A program made the translations under genes and the position numbers. From Bosea sp. 685 (GTDB lineage Bacteria > Pseudomonadota > Alphaproteobacteria > Rhizobiales > Beijerinckiaceae): a DNA stretch of 64,000 nt. Under the pieces are notes generated by a model, which had not been told where the DNA came from, ran no database searches, and saw only the letters and a program-made list of their open reading frames with translations. The first letter of the stretch is position 1. Each line of letters begins with the position of its first letter. The stretch covers positions 930,001 to 994,000 of the forward strand of contig NZ_CP134779.1 in assembly GCF_031884435.1 (NCBI RefSeq), written 5' to 3'. Positions 48,152 through 57,107 of the stretch are shown piece after piece.

Positions 48152-51108
48152 CCGCGCCTCCCCAACAAGCGGGCGAAGAAGCCGGTCTTGGCGCTTGCCG
48201 GGGCGGCCTTGCGCGCAAGCGCCGCGAAGAACTGCCCGATGATGGCCTTGGCCGCGCCGTCGAGCAGGCGTCCGCCGATGGCCGCAACCTTGCCGCCGAC
48301 AGCGGCCTCGTAGCTATAGGAGATGACGGTCAGCCCGCCTTCGCCAGCCGACAGGATCACGCGGCCAGACCCGCCGCCGGCGCCGAGCGCGCCGGAGACC
48401 GAGCCGGTCAGCGTCGCGGCTTTTGGCTCATCAAGGTCCGAGAGCCTGATCTCGGCCTTGTAGCGGCCCTTCACCGGGCCGACGCCGAGCGTCACATCGG
48501 CTTTGAAATGAGTCTCCGACAGCTTCCTGACGCCGTGGCAGCCGGGGATGATCGATGCCAATTGCTCGGCATCGAGCAGCATCGCCCAGATCGCGTCAGG
48601 CGTGGCAGCGACCTTGGTCTGTCCTTCCCCGCGCAGCGTGCGGTCGCCGGGCTTGGCTGCGCCCAGCTCCGCCGCCCGGCCGCGATCCGATGCTGGCCTC
48701 GCCGGCTCGGGGGCGGCGACGAGCGCGGCGACCCGCGCCGGCGTCAGCGGCAGATTGAGTTCCGCGACCCCGAATGCGTCGGCCACGGCATTGGCGAGGC
48801 AGACCGGCGTCGACATGCAATTGCCTTCGCCGACGCCTTTGGCGCCGAGCGGCGTGAAGGGCGATGGCGTCTCGATATGCAGGATCGCGATATCGGGCGT
48901 CTCGGTCGCGGTCGGCAGCAGGTAATCGGCGAAGGTGCCGGTCAGGAAAGCGCCATCGTCGGCATAGGCGAGCTCCTCGTAGAAGGTCGCGCCCAGGGCC
49001 TGCGCGAAGCCGCCCCTGATCTGCCCCTCGACCATGCCGGGATGCAGCACGCGCCCGCAATCATGCATGGTGACATAGCGGTCGATGCGAACCTTGCCGG
49101 TGTCGAGATCGACCTCGACTCCCGCCATGTCGAAGATGAAGCCGTGGCAGAGCGAGGAGTTGACCTGGTCATCCTGCGTGGGCGCGGAGAGCTCCGGCGG
49201 CGTCCAGAAGGCGGTCTCTCGGATCGCCTGATCGACGCCGTCGGGCAGCAGCGCCGGCGACCAGTGCGAGAGCGCGGCGACGCGGCCGAAGGGCAGTGTT
49301 TTGGTCGCGTCGCCCGTCGCGAAGACGGCGCCGCCCGCAAAGCCGATCTGTGCGGGCGCGACTCCGAGCTGGCTCGCGGCGATCGCAGCCAGCTTGTCGC
49401 GCAGGCGGGTCGCAGCCAGATGCGCCGTGCCGGCGACGGCCGCCGCAAAGCGGCTGGAATAATTGCCTGATGCAATCGACCAGGCGTCCTTGCCCGTATC
49501 GAGATCGACGACGACGCTGATGGCCTCGCGCGGCAGGCCGAAGACATCGGCCACGACCTGCGCCAGCACCGTGCGGTGTCCCTGTCCCTGCGGCACCGAG
49601 GCGACATGGACGCTGACCGAGCCGACGGGATCGAGCGATACGGTCGCCGTCGCCTGCGCGCCGTTCTTGGGCCCGGCCTTCTGCCGCTCGGCTGCGGTGA
49701 GAACCGTGGTGATGTAGCCCATATTGGAGACGCTGGGCTCGACGGCGGCCGCAAAGCCGATGCCGTAGCGCCTGCCGGCGGCGCGGGCCTCATTGCGGCG
49801 CCTCTCCAGCTCGGCGAGCCTGCCGTCTGCCACGGCGAGGTCGATTGCTTTCACATAGTCGCCGGAATCGTAAAGCGCGCCGGAGGCTGTGCGGTAAGGA
49901 AACTGCCCGCGCTGAATGAGGTTGGCGCGGATCACGGCCAGCGGATCGAGCCCGAGCGCGACGGCGATGCGCTGCATCAGCCGCTCCAGCGCATAATAGA
50001 CCTGCGGGCCGCCGAAGCCGCGCACGAGGCCGGTCGGGGCCTTGTTGGTCAGCACAACGCGGTTGCGGATGGTGAGATTCCGGACGTCGTAGGCGCCGGT
50101 CATGTTGCCGTGCATGCGGTAGAGCGTGGCGGGCTCGGGCGCACGCGGATAGGCGCCGCAATCCTCGACCTGGTCCCAGTCCAGCGCCATGATGCGGCCC
50201 TCGCTGGTGACGGCGGCCTTCAGCGTCGTGACGCGGTTCGTCGCCGCCACGGCGGCGCTCAGGTGCTCGAGCCGGTCCTCGATCCACTTGACTGGGGCGC
50301 CAGCTATCCGCGCTGCCACGCCGATCAGCACCGCATAGGGCGCGACGCCCTGCTTGACGCCGAAACTGCCGCCCGAATCCGGCGGCATGCGCAGGCGCAG
50401 CCGATTGCCCGGGACCTTCAGGCAGCGCGCCATCACTGCATGGATGCTGAACGGCCCCTGGAAATTCGCCAGGATCTCGTAGGCGTCCTCATGGGGATCG
50501 TAGTCGGCGACGACGCCGAAGGTCTCCATCGGCGAGCCGGTATTGCGCGGATAGGCGATCGAGACTTCGATGCGGTGGGCGGCCTTCGCGAAGGCGGCCT
50601 CCGGCTCGCCATAGCGAAAGCACCGGTCGCTGACGAGGTTGGCTCCGGCCTTGTCGTGGAGGATCGGCGCATCGGCCCGGAGGCTCGCCAGCGGATCGAC
50701 GACGCAAGCGCGCGGTGCGTATTCGATCTCGATCGCGTCCAGCGCGTCCTCGGCAAGATACCGATCCTGCGCGACAACGATCGCGACCGGCTCGCCGACA
50801 TAGCGCACGCGCTCGACGGCCATCGGCCAGTTCTCGACCGCGACCTTGAGGCCCGCAACCATCGGCGTCGTCAGCCTCGCGAGGTCGCGGCCCGTGACGA
50901 TCGCGGCGACGCCGGGCATGGCGGCGGCAGTCGCAGCGTCTATGGAGAGGATATCGGCATGGGCATGGGGCGAGCGCAGGATGGCGGCATGGAGTGTGCC
51001 GGGCCTGACGCCGAGATCGTCGATGAAACGGCCACGGCCGGTCAGCAGGGCTGCGTCCTCGACGCGCTCCACCGATTGTCCCGTCCATGAGATGGTTTCT
51101 GGCCGCAC
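48148..51108 (-). CDS. hmfA: Molybdopterin-binding large subunit fused to a CoxG domain, probable HmfA
   Basis: 986 residues. Residues about 1-780 are a xanthine-dehydrogenase/CoxL-type subunit: GRFIDDLGVRPGTLHAAILR, then PDSGGSFGVKQGVAPYAVL, GLVRGFGGPQVYYALERLM and a C-terminal GAKGVGEGNCMSTPVCLANA with the catalytic Glu of GVGE. The AYRCSF loop of true CO dehydrogenase is absent, so CO oxidation is unlikely. From about residue 820 an SRPBCC/CoxG domain follows (GEGQTKVAATPDAIWAMLLD, IIPGCHGVRKL), ending in a short basic tail. CoxG is usually a separate protein. Order and partners fit furoyl-CoA 5-hydroxylation. Confidence 0.8.
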   Translation of the reverse strand: MRPETISWTGQSVERVEDAALLTGRGRFIDDLGVRPGTLHAAILRSPHAHADILSIDAATAAAMPGVAAIVTGRDLARLTTPMVAGLKVAVENWPMAVERVRYVGEPVAIVVAQDRYLAEDALDAIEIEYAPRACVVDPLASLRADAPILHDKAGANLVSDRCFRYGEPEAAFAKAAHRIEVSIAYPRNTGSPMETFGVVADYDPHEDAYEILANFQGPFSIHAVMARCLKVPGNRLRLRMPPDSGGSFGVKQGVAPYAVLIGVAARIAGAPVKWIEDRLEHLSAAVAATNRVTTLKAAVTSEGRIMALDWDQVEDCGAYPRAPEPATLYRMHGNMTGAYDVRNLTIRNRVVLTNKAPTGLVRGFGGPQVYYALERLMQRIAVALGLDPLAVIRANLIQRGQFPYRTASGALYDSGDYVKAIDLAVADGRLAELERRRNEARAAGRRYGIGFAAAVEPSVSNMGYITTVLTAAERQKAGPKNGAQATATVSLDPVGSVSVHVASVPQGQGHRTVLAQVVADVFGLPREAISVVVDLDTGKDAWSIASGNYSSRFAAAVAGTAHLAATRLRDKLAAIAASQLGVAPAQIGFAGGAVFATGDATKTLPFGRVAALSHWSPALLPDGVDQAIRETAFWTPPELSAPTQDDQVNSSLCHGFIFDMAGVEVDLDTGKVRIDRYVTMHDCGRVLHPGMVEGQIRGGFAQALGATFYEELAYADDGAFLTGTFADYLLPTATETPDIAILHIETPSPFTPLGAKGVGEGNCMSTPVCLANAVADAFGVAELNLPLTPARVAALVAAPEPARPASDRGRAAELGAAKPGDRTLRGEGQTKVAATPDAIWAMLLDAEQLASIIPGCHGVRKLSETHFKADVTLGVGPVKGRYKAEIRLSDLDEPKAATLTGSVSGALGAGGGSGRVILSAGEGGLTVISYSYEAAVGGKVAAIGGRLLDGAAKAIIGQFFAALARKAAPASAKTGFFARLLGRRG

Positions 51109-51244
51109 CGACGCCTGCTCCCGATGACGCGCTCTTGATGGGCGTCTGGGGTGGGAGGCTCGGCGATCAGCGGTCGTGGCGCGATCCCGCAGGGTCTCGC
51201 GACTTACCGAAAAGTCTCAAAATGATGCGGCGGCGGAAGGCTTC

Positions 51245-52090
51245 CTACCGGCCCAGCCGCGCCACCTGCCTGAAGGCGCTCGGCGCGACGCTGCAGTGAT
51301 CGCGGAAGAAGCGGGTGAAATGGGCGGGCACGCTGAAGCCGAGCCGGTCCGAAATCGCCGAGAAGGTCTCCTCGCCCTCGACGATCGCACCGACCGCCAT
51401 CTCGACCTTGACGACGTTCAGGAAGACATGCGGCGTCACGCCGGTGGAGTCTTCGAAGATGCGAAAGAAATGCGCCCGCGAAAGACCTGCCTCCTTCGCC
51501 AGCCTGTCGATGCTCAGAGGAGCGGCCGGATCGGTCCGCATCAGCGAAATCGCCTTGCCGACGCGCCAGTCGATCGCATTGGCGCGCGCGATCTCGCGCA
51601 GCGAGGCGCCGATAGTGCGCCAGGGCGTGAAGCGCTCGATCACCGCGATCATCAGTTCCGAGAGCAGGCTCTCCTGCCGATGCGAGGCGCCGGGCTCGTG
51701 AACCATCTCGGCGGCAAGGTCGAGCGCGGTCTGGCGGATATGAGCCGTAACCTCGCCGGCCGAATGTTCGAAGAACCCCGGAGCGCCGCTCGCGGCCCAG
51801 TTCGGCCGGAATCTGCGCAGCCAGTCCGGCTCGATATACAGCGCCAGGATCAGTGCGTTCTTGCGGCGCGAGTCGTGAATATAGGCGTGGCTCTCCCAGG
51901 CATTGACCAGCACCGCGAGATCATCGGTCAGGGGCGCGACATGGTCGCCGACGAGGAACTGGGTATCGTCGCCATCGACCTTGAGCAGGACATGGCAATG
52001 GGGATGCGCGTGCCGGACCAGGCTTCGGTCCATGTCGAGCAACGCCACCCGCCCGAAGGCTCCATGCGCAATGCGCAAGGCATCCGACAT
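51245..52090 (-). CDS. AraC-family transcriptional regulator
   Basis: 281 residues. The C-terminal double HTH occupies about 185-281: ISLMRTDPAAPLSIDRLAKE, then AGLSRAHFFRIFEDSTGVTP, then IVEGEETFSAISDRLGFSVP with AHFTRFFRDH. The N-terminal part is a cupin-like effector domain (VRHAHPHCHVLLKVDGDDTQ, then VNAWESHAYIHD). It lies 136 bases upstream of the large-subunit gene on the same strand and probably activates the hmf/liv operon from that gap in response to furoate or a CoA ester. The effector is inferred. Confidence 0.85.
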   Translation of the reverse strand: MSDALRIAHGAFGRVALLDMDRSLVRHAHPHCHVLLKVDGDDTQFLVGDHVAPLTDDLAVLVNAWESHAYIHDSRRKNALILALYIEPDWLRRFRPNWAASGAPGFFEHSAGEVTAHIRQTALDLAAEMVHEPGASHRQESLLSELMIAVIERFTPWRTIGASLREIARANAIDWRVGKAISLMRTDPAAPLSIDRLAKEAGLSRAHFFRIFEDSTGVTPHVFLNVVKVEMAVGAIVEGEETFSAISDRLGFSVPAHFTRFFRDHCSVAPSAFRQVARLGR

Positions 52091-52238
52091 GCCGTTTCCT
52101 CGCTCCGGCTGATTTCCAGCTCTTGATCCCCGTCCTCATACAGTAGCGGTCGCCTTACCGGTGCTGCAAGCATCGTTCCTGCGTGGACCGTTTCGAGATC
52201 ATGCCGTGGCCGCACTCATGAAGCGTCGCTCGGCTGGC

Positions 52239-53267
52239 TCATCGACTGGCTCGCCTTCCCAGTGCTGCTCCCGTGACGGCGTCCACGCCAATGGGCCGAA
52301 TCTCGTAGCCGGCGATATCGAGTGCCGCCGCGAGCGTGCGCAATTCGTCCGCCGTCGCGCAGGGCTGCGGCGGGCGCAACACATCGTTCGGGAGACGTCC
52401 CAGGAGCTTCAGGCAGGCTTTGAGGCGTGCGGTCGCGCGTCCGCCCGGCGCATCGCGATAGACGGCGACGGAGAGCGGATAGAGCTTTTCATGCACCGCC
52501 CGCGCCTGCGTCCAATCGCCGGCCTCGGCCGCGTTCCAGAGCGCAACCACGAGTTCCGGCACCACCGCTGCCAGGCTGACCTGGCTGCCGGCGCTGCCGA
52601 TGATGTAGCTCGTCAGCAGATGCTCATCGCCCGAGCCCAGCACGCTGAAATCGGGGCGAAGCGCCCGGATCAGCCGCAGATTCTCCTCATAGGCCGCCAC
52701 TTCCCAGCTTCCCTCCTTGATGGCCAGGAAGCGCGGATCCGTGACCAGGCGGCCCAGCACGGCCGGCGAATAGGCCATGGCACCGGCGCTGACCGGCGCG
52801 CCGTAAAGCATCAGCGGCGCGCTCGTGGCGTCGCGCACGCGCTCGTGATGCTCGATCACGCAGGCATCGGCATGCCCGAGCGCCCAGCTATTGGGCGGAA
52901 ACACCAAGAGCCCGTCGGCGCCGGCCTCCTCCAGCACGGCCGCTTCGCGCGCCGCCTCCAGGCTGGATTCGTGGTTCACGCCGGAGACGATGAGGCACTC
53001 ATGCGGGCAATGCTCGCGGGCGATCTCGACGACACGCTGCTTCTCGGCCAGCGAGAGCACGAAATTCTCGCCGGCATGGCCGTTGACCAGCAGCCCATTA
53101 ATGCCGGGAACGGCGGTGACGGACGCAATATGCTGCGCCAAGGCGGCCTCGTCGATCGAGAAGTCCGGCTTCATCGGCACGATCGTCGCCGCATGGATGC
53201 CGCGCAGGCGTTCGGAGAAGGGCTTGGTTTCGGAATAGGATTTGGTTTCGGATAAGGACTTGGTCAT
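52239..53267 (-). CDS. DHDPS/NAL-family lyase or deaminase
   Basis: 342-residue TIM-barrel class I aldolase-type enzyme. The Schiff-base lysine is in RFLAIKEGSWEV. The pyruvate-binding loop is GLLVNGHAGENFVLSLAEKQ (GHAGE in place of the common GSTGE), and the tyrosine is in MLYGAPVSAG. Paired with a three-part D-amino-acid-type dehydrogenase it could be a pyrroline-hydroxycarboxylate deaminase (hydroxyproline type) or a 2-keto acid aldolase. No epimerase or semialdehyde dehydrogenase lies nearby to settle it. The first 20 residues are a threefold KxxSET repeat that is not part of the fold. Confidence 0.75.
   Translation of the reverse strand: MTKSLSETKSYSETKPFSERLRGIHAATIVPMKPDFSIDEAALAQHIASVTAVPGINGLLVNGHAGENFVLSLAEKQRVVEIAREHCPHECLIVSGVNHESSLEAAREAAVLEEAGADGLLVFPPNSWALGHADACVIEHHERVRDATSAPLMLYGAPVSAGAMAYSPAVLGRLVTDPRFLAIKEGSWEVAAYEENLRLIRALRPDFSVLGSGDEHLLTSYIIGSAGSQVSLAAVVPELVVALWNAAEAGDWTQARAVHEKLYPLSVAVYRDAPGGRATARLKACLKLLGRLPNDVLRPPQPCATADELRTLAAALDIAGYEIRPIGVDAVTGAALGRRASR
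53208..53261 (-). repeat. 18-bp tandem repeat, three units, in the N-terminus of the DHDPS-family gene
   Basis: Codons 3-20 read KSLSET, KSYSET, KPFSER: three 18-bp units differing at a few bases. The unit length is a multiple of three, so gain or loss of units keeps the frame. The repeat precedes RLRGIHAATIVPMKPD, where homologues normally begin. Confidence 0.75.
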
Positions 53268-54385
53268 GCAGGGCCTCGCGGGGCGTCGCCCGGCGCAAGC
53301 AGGCGATCGATCGGAAAGAGCGGAAGTTCGGGTTCGCGCCCGAGCAGGTGGTCGGCAAGCAGGCGCGCGATATAGGGGCCGCTCGTATAGCCGGAGTGGA
53401 CGCTGCCGCAGACATAGGCGCCGTCAACGCCGGGAACGGGGCCGACGGCCGGCAGCGCATCTTTCGTCTCGGCCTCGAGCCCGGCCCAGGCACGCGCCAG
53501 CCTTGCGCTCCGCAGCGCCGGAATGGCGTGGCAGGCCAGGCGGACATTGCCGATGAGCCGGTCGGGCAAGAGCTCGACGCCGCCTCGCTCGCGATCACCC
53601 AGGCCCTGCCAACCGCCGCCGATCACGACGGTGCCGTGCGGATATTGCTTCAGCGAAAGCAGGCCGTTGGCGATGCCGACGACGGTGCGCATGACAGGGG
53701 CGACACGCTCGCTGACGGCGAGCTGGTTCACCAGCGTCTTGATCGGCAGATGCACGCCAAGCCAGGCCAGCATGGGTTCGAGCCAGACACCACCCGCAAG
53801 GACGATGCGACGCGCGCGCACCAATCCGGTTGGCGTCTGCAGGGCGAAGCTGCCCGCCTCGCGCGCGACACCGGTGACGGGCGCGTATTCGCGCAAAGCG
53901 ACGCCTTCGCCGAGAAGCGCGCGGCGGTAGGCAAGCCCGGTCAGATAGGCGTTGGCGAAGCCATCGACACGGCAGTAGCCGGCCAGCCGCACCTTGTCGG
54001 AGACGCCTGGCTCGACCGCGCTGGCCTGTGCGCCCGTGATCAGCTCGATCGGCGCTCCCGCCTCGCGCCGCTTGCCGGCGCGATAGGTCAGAAGCTCCTC
54101 CTCCCGCTCGGTGAAGGCAAGCGAGAGCCCGTCGCAGACCACGACCCCGACCTCATGTCCGAGCCAGTCGCGCGCCGAGGCCCACATCGCATGGGCGCGA
54201 AGCGCATAGGGGATCAGCGCGACCCGCGTCATCTGCATCGTCAGCGTGCCGGCATTGACGCCGGATGCCTCGCGGCAGAGGGCGCCGCGCTCGAGCAGGG
54301 TCACATCCATGCCGCCGCGCGCCGCGAACAACGCGACGGTCGCACCATGCACTCCTCCCCCGACAACGGCGAGATCGCGGATCAC
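53264..54385 (-). CDS. FAD-dependent D-amino-acid-dehydrogenase-type subunit (DAO family)
   Basis: 373 residues from a GTG at 54385 that overlaps the previous stop (GTGA). The Rossmann start is LAVVGGGVHGATVALFAARG. The DAO-family second motif is LKQYPHGTVVIGGGWQGLGD, and the C-terminal motif is VDGAYVCGSVHSGYTSGPYI. Length and neighbours match the small flavoprotein (beta/HcnC-like) subunit of three-component D-hydroxyproline or nopaline/octopine-type dehydrogenases. It overlaps the DHDPS-family gene by four bases. It would oxidise an amine or D-amino acid, passing electrons to the partner subunits. Confidence 0.8.
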   Translation of the reverse strand: MIRDLAVVGGGVHGATVALFAARGGMDVTLLERGALCREASGVNAGTLTMQMTRVALIPYALRAHAMWASARDWLGHEVGVVVCDGLSLAFTEREEELLTYRAGKRREAGAPIELITGAQASAVEPGVSDKVRLAGYCRVDGFANAYLTGLAYRRALLGEGVALREYAPVTGVAREAGSFALQTPTGLVRARRIVLAGGVWLEPMLAWLGVHLPIKTLVNQLAVSERVAPVMRTVVGIANGLLSLKQYPHGTVVIGGGWQGLGDRERGGVELLPDRLIGNVRLACHAIPALRSARLARAWAGLEAETKDALPAVGPVPGVDGAYVCGSVHSGYTSGPYIARLLADHLLGREPELPLFPIDRLLAPGDAPRGPA

Positions 54386-55800
54386 AGGGGGGCGGGCTCC
54401 GGAATGGGGATGTCGGAATAGTCGAACGCTCCCATCAGGGCGTCGAGCGGCACGGGGCGCAGCGGCGGTCGCCCGGTCCAGTAGCCGGCCTGCTCGCGCG
54501 AGCCGAGCTTGCCCGCCAGCAATTCCGCAGTGACGTCGCCGCACATGCGGCCCTGGCACGGGCCCATGCCGCAGCGCGTGAAATGCTTGAGCTGATTCAG
54601 GTCATGCGCGCCCGCTTCATGCGCCGCATCGATCTCGCCGCGCGTCACATCCTCGCAGCGGCAGATGACCGTTTCCGGCGCGATCGCCGCCACCTGCGCC
54701 GGACGAAGCGCCATGATGCCGGCCATCGCGTCCGAGAAGGGGCGGCCACGCGATATCGCGGCCAGGATCGGATCTGCGATCTGCGCAAAGCGGTCGGCAG
54801 GCACGGCGCCGGCATCATGGGCAGCGGCGAGGCCCGCCAGACGCCCGGCCTGCTCGGCGATGATGGCGCCGCGCAGGCCAGCGCCGTCGCCACAGGCAAA
54901 GAGGCGCTCGACCGTCGTCCGGCCATAGGCGTCGAGCACCGGGACGAAACCACCACGCAGGCGATCGAAACGATGTTCGGCGCGCAGGAGCTTCGTGACC
55001 TCGGCGCCCGGAACGAGCCCGTGGCCGATGCAGAGCGCGTCGGCCTCAAAGGTGATCTCCGGTCCGCTCGCATAAGCCCCGTCACGACCGACAGGCGCGA
55101 TCACGATGCGCTCCAGCGCATGTTCACCCTGCGCCGCCTTCACGGCATGGCCGAAATAGACTGGAACGCGCGCTGCGCCGATCTTCGCCGCCCAACCAAG
55201 GCCACGCCCGAGCAGCCTTGGCTGCGTCGCCAATGACGGCAGGGCAGCGAGCCAATCGCGGCGGCCGGCGAGATCGATGATCCCCGCCACCTCACCGCCG
55301 AGCTTGAGGATGCCGGCCGCGACAGCGACGAGAAGCGGTCCGCAACCGGCGACGACGACTTTTTGCCCCGGTGTCACGCCCTGCGACTTGATCAGCACGG
55401 TCGCGGCGGCAAGGCCGATGACACCCGGCAAGGTCCAGCCCGGAAATGGCACGACGCGCTCATGCGCGCCGGTCGCAGCGATCAGGCTCGGCGCCTCGAC
55501 GGTCTCATTGCCTTGTGGACCGAGTGCATCGACTCGAAAGCGTCCACCGACCGACCAAATGCGGCGACTGAGCCGCAGATCCACACTCGAGGCAGAGATC
55601 TCGGCCCTCAAGGCGTCGCCGCTACGCGCCTCCGCTGAGACGGGCAGGACTGTGAGGCCAGGCAGCGGCTGGCGCCAAACCTGTCCGCCGGCACCGTCCT
55701 GTTCGTCCAGCAGGACTACCTTCAGCCCGACCTGCGCTGCCGCCATTGCGGCATTGGCGCCCGCCGGACCGGCTCCAAGCACGATCAGGTCATGCGTCAC
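54382..55800 (-). CDS. NAD(P)/FAD-binding subunit with BFD-like 2Fe-2S domain (HcnB/alpha-type)
   Basis: 472 residues from a GTG at 55800. The FAD-binding site is LIVLGAGPAGANAAMAAAQV and a second dinucleotide fold is KVVVAGCGPLLVAVAAG. The C-terminal region has a four-cysteine BFD-type cluster: CRCEDVTRGEI, then HFTRCGMGPCQGRMC. This is the alpha subunit of HcnABC/D-hydroxyproline dehydrogenase-type complexes, which channels electrons from the small flavoprotein. It overlaps the 2Fe-2S gene by four bases and the DAO-family gene by four. Confidence 0.82.
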   Translation of the reverse strand: MTHDLIVLGAGPAGANAAMAAAQVGLKVVLLDEQDGAGGQVWRQPLPGLTVLPVSAEARSGDALRAEISASSVDLRLSRRIWSVGGRFRVDALGPQGNETVEAPSLIAATGAHERVVPFPGWTLPGVIGLAAATVLIKSQGVTPGQKVVVAGCGPLLVAVAAGILKLGGEVAGIIDLAGRRDWLAALPSLATQPRLLGRGLGWAAKIGAARVPVYFGHAVKAAQGEHALERIVIAPVGRDGAYASGPEITFEADALCIGHGLVPGAEVTKLLRAEHRFDRLRGGFVPVLDAYGRTTVERLFACGDGAGLRGAIIAEQAGRLAGLAAAHDAGAVPADRFAQIADPILAAISRGRPFSDAMAGIMALRPAQVAAIAPETVICRCEDVTRGEIDAAHEAGAHDLNQLKHFTRCGMGPCQGRMCGDVTAELLAGKLGSREQAGYWTGRPPLRPVPLDALMGAFDYSDIPIPEPAPL

Positions 55801-56072
55801 GGCACGCCCCTCAGCTCGACCGCCATGCCGGCGCGCACCGGCGTCAGACAGGCCTGCCGCAGGGCGCCATCGACGTGGAGCAGACATTCCTGGCAGACGC
55901 CCATATGGCAGAAAGCGCCTCGCGGAGCCCCGCCATGGGGGCTCGCGCGCAAGCGCAGGCGCCCGGCCAGGGCAAGCGCCGTCGCGAGCGGATCGCCTGC
56001 GCGCGCCGAGATGCTCTCGCCATCGACCATGATCGCGACGAGCGGCCGCTCATCCTGCACAAGACGCTTCAT
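55797..56072 (-). CDS. Small 2Fe-2S ferredoxin-type subunit (HcnA/gamma-type)
   Basis: 91 residues from the ATG at 56072; the frame is open further but the rest lies in the promoter region. A plant-type ferredoxin core: VAIMVDGESISARAGDPLATAL, then GAFCHMGVCQECLLHVDGALRQAC with the CxxxxCxxC plus later Cys ligands. It completes the three-subunit dehydrogenase and is the first gene of the minus-strand operon, divergent from the ABC transporter genes. Confidence 0.8.
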   Translation of the reverse strand: MKRLVQDERPLVAIMVDGESISARAGDPLATALALAGRLRLRASPHGGAPRGAFCHMGVCQECLLHVDGALRQACLTPVRAGMAVELRGVP

Positions 56073-56148
56073 CACCGCGCGAACCCATCCTCGCCTGCCT
56101 GCGGATCGAGCAGGCCGTGACGCCATTTGCGACTTTACAGATCGCATG

Positions 56149-56163
56149 AATGTATACAAACTG
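56149..56163. promoter_or_regulatory. Operator candidate 1 for the FadR-type regulator (TGTATACA)
   Basis: AATGTATACAAACTG occurs here, in the 162-base divergent region between the dehydrogenase operon and the transporter operon. The same 15 bases occur at 61369-61383 upstream of the hydantoinase gene. The central TGTATACA is a perfect palindrome of the kind bound by FadR-subfamily GntR proteins (TnGTnnnACnA type). Confidence 0.75.
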
Positions 56164-56234
56164 TCTACCGTTCATGCAATGGCGGCGGCGCTAAATCCTG
56201 CCATCGCGCAACGGCTCTTCGGGAGAATGCAAGC

Positions 56235-57044
56235 ATGTTGAAGAAGTTGCTCGCCGCCGGCGCTGTCGCCATCGGCTTGACGGGCCTGGCCGCCCCGGCT
56301 TCGGTCGCGGCACGGACACTGGACGAGATCATCAAATCGGGCACGATCCGCGTCGGCGTGAACCCGACCTTGCCGCCGCTCGGAAAGTTCGACGACAAGA
56401 ACGAGATCGTCGGCTTCGACGTCGATTTCGCCGCCGAGATCGCCAAGACGCTCGGCGTCAAGCTGGAGGTGGTTCAGACCGGCTCGCCGGACCGCATCCC
56501 CTTCGTGGTGTCCGGCAAGATCGACTTCGTGATGGGCGCGATGACGCGCAATCCCGAGCGCGCGAAGGTCATCGACTTCACCGTTCCGGTCCACACCGAG
56601 GTGCTCGGCGTCCTGACCACCAAGGACAAGCTCTTCACCGACTGGAAGCAGTTCAACGAGCCGTCCGTCACCTTCGTGCAGGTGCGCGGTTCGACGCCGG
56701 TCAAGTTCATCGAGGACAACCTCAAGAACGCCAAGGTCACCCTGCTCGACAACTACCCTGATGCGGTACGCGCGCTGGCGCAGGGCCGCGGCACGGCCAT
56801 GATCGACGTGATCGATTTCATGGGCGAGCACATGGCCAAGCACAATGTCGAGTGGAAGGTCGTCGAAACGCCGATCGACATCTACTATTGCGGACTTGGC
56901 GTTTCCAAGGCTTCGACCGGCCTGAAGGACTGGCTCAACGTGGCGATCTTCGAATTGCACCGCCGCGGCAAGACCGACGAGATCTGGAAGAAGTGGTTCG
57001 GCATGGACATGCTCAAGCCGGTTGGCGCCACGCCCTATTTCTGA
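56235..57044 (+). CDS. Polar amino acid-type ABC transporter substrate-binding protein
   Basis: 269 residues from the ATG at 56235. The signal peptide is LKKLLAAGAVAIGLTGLAAP, with cleavage near ASVAA. The mature SBP_bac_3 domain starts ARTLDEIIKSGTIRVGVNPT, then GFDVDFAAEIAKTLGVKLEV. It binds an amino acid or related compound in the periplasm. The permeases and ATPase follow. The divergent dehydrogenase operon and shared operator suggest the ligand feeds that enzyme. Confidence 0.9.
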   Translation: MLKKLLAAGAVAIGLTGLAAPASVAARTLDEIIKSGTIRVGVNPTLPPLGKFDDKNEIVGFDVDFAAEIAKTLGVKLEVVQTGSPDRIPFVVSGKIDFVMGAMTRNPERAKVIDFTVPVHTEVLGVLTTKDKLFTDWKQFNEPSVTFVQVRGSTPVKFIEDNLKNAKVTLLDNYPDAVRALAQGRGTAMIDVIDFMGEHMAKHNVEWKVVETPIDIYYCGLGVSKASTGLKDWLNVAIFELHRRGKTDEIWKKWFGMDMLKPVGATPYF

Positions 57045-57107
57045 TCGCGGACAAGGCCTGTCCGGCCGGGATCCTGTGTCCCGGCCGGATCAGCCATTCG
57101 GAGCGCA

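Noticed and set aside
48148..51108. Carbon monoxide dehydrogenase large subunit (form I)
   Set aside because: The AYRCSF active-site loop is absent and the operon contains CoA ligase and crotonase genes, not cox accessory genes.
52239..56072. Complete hydroxyproline catabolic operon
   Set aside because: The three-part dehydrogenase and DHDPS-family enzyme fit, but no hydroxyproline epimerase or 2-oxoglutarate semialdehyde dehydrogenase gene is present; the hydantoinase and carbamoylase point elsewhere.
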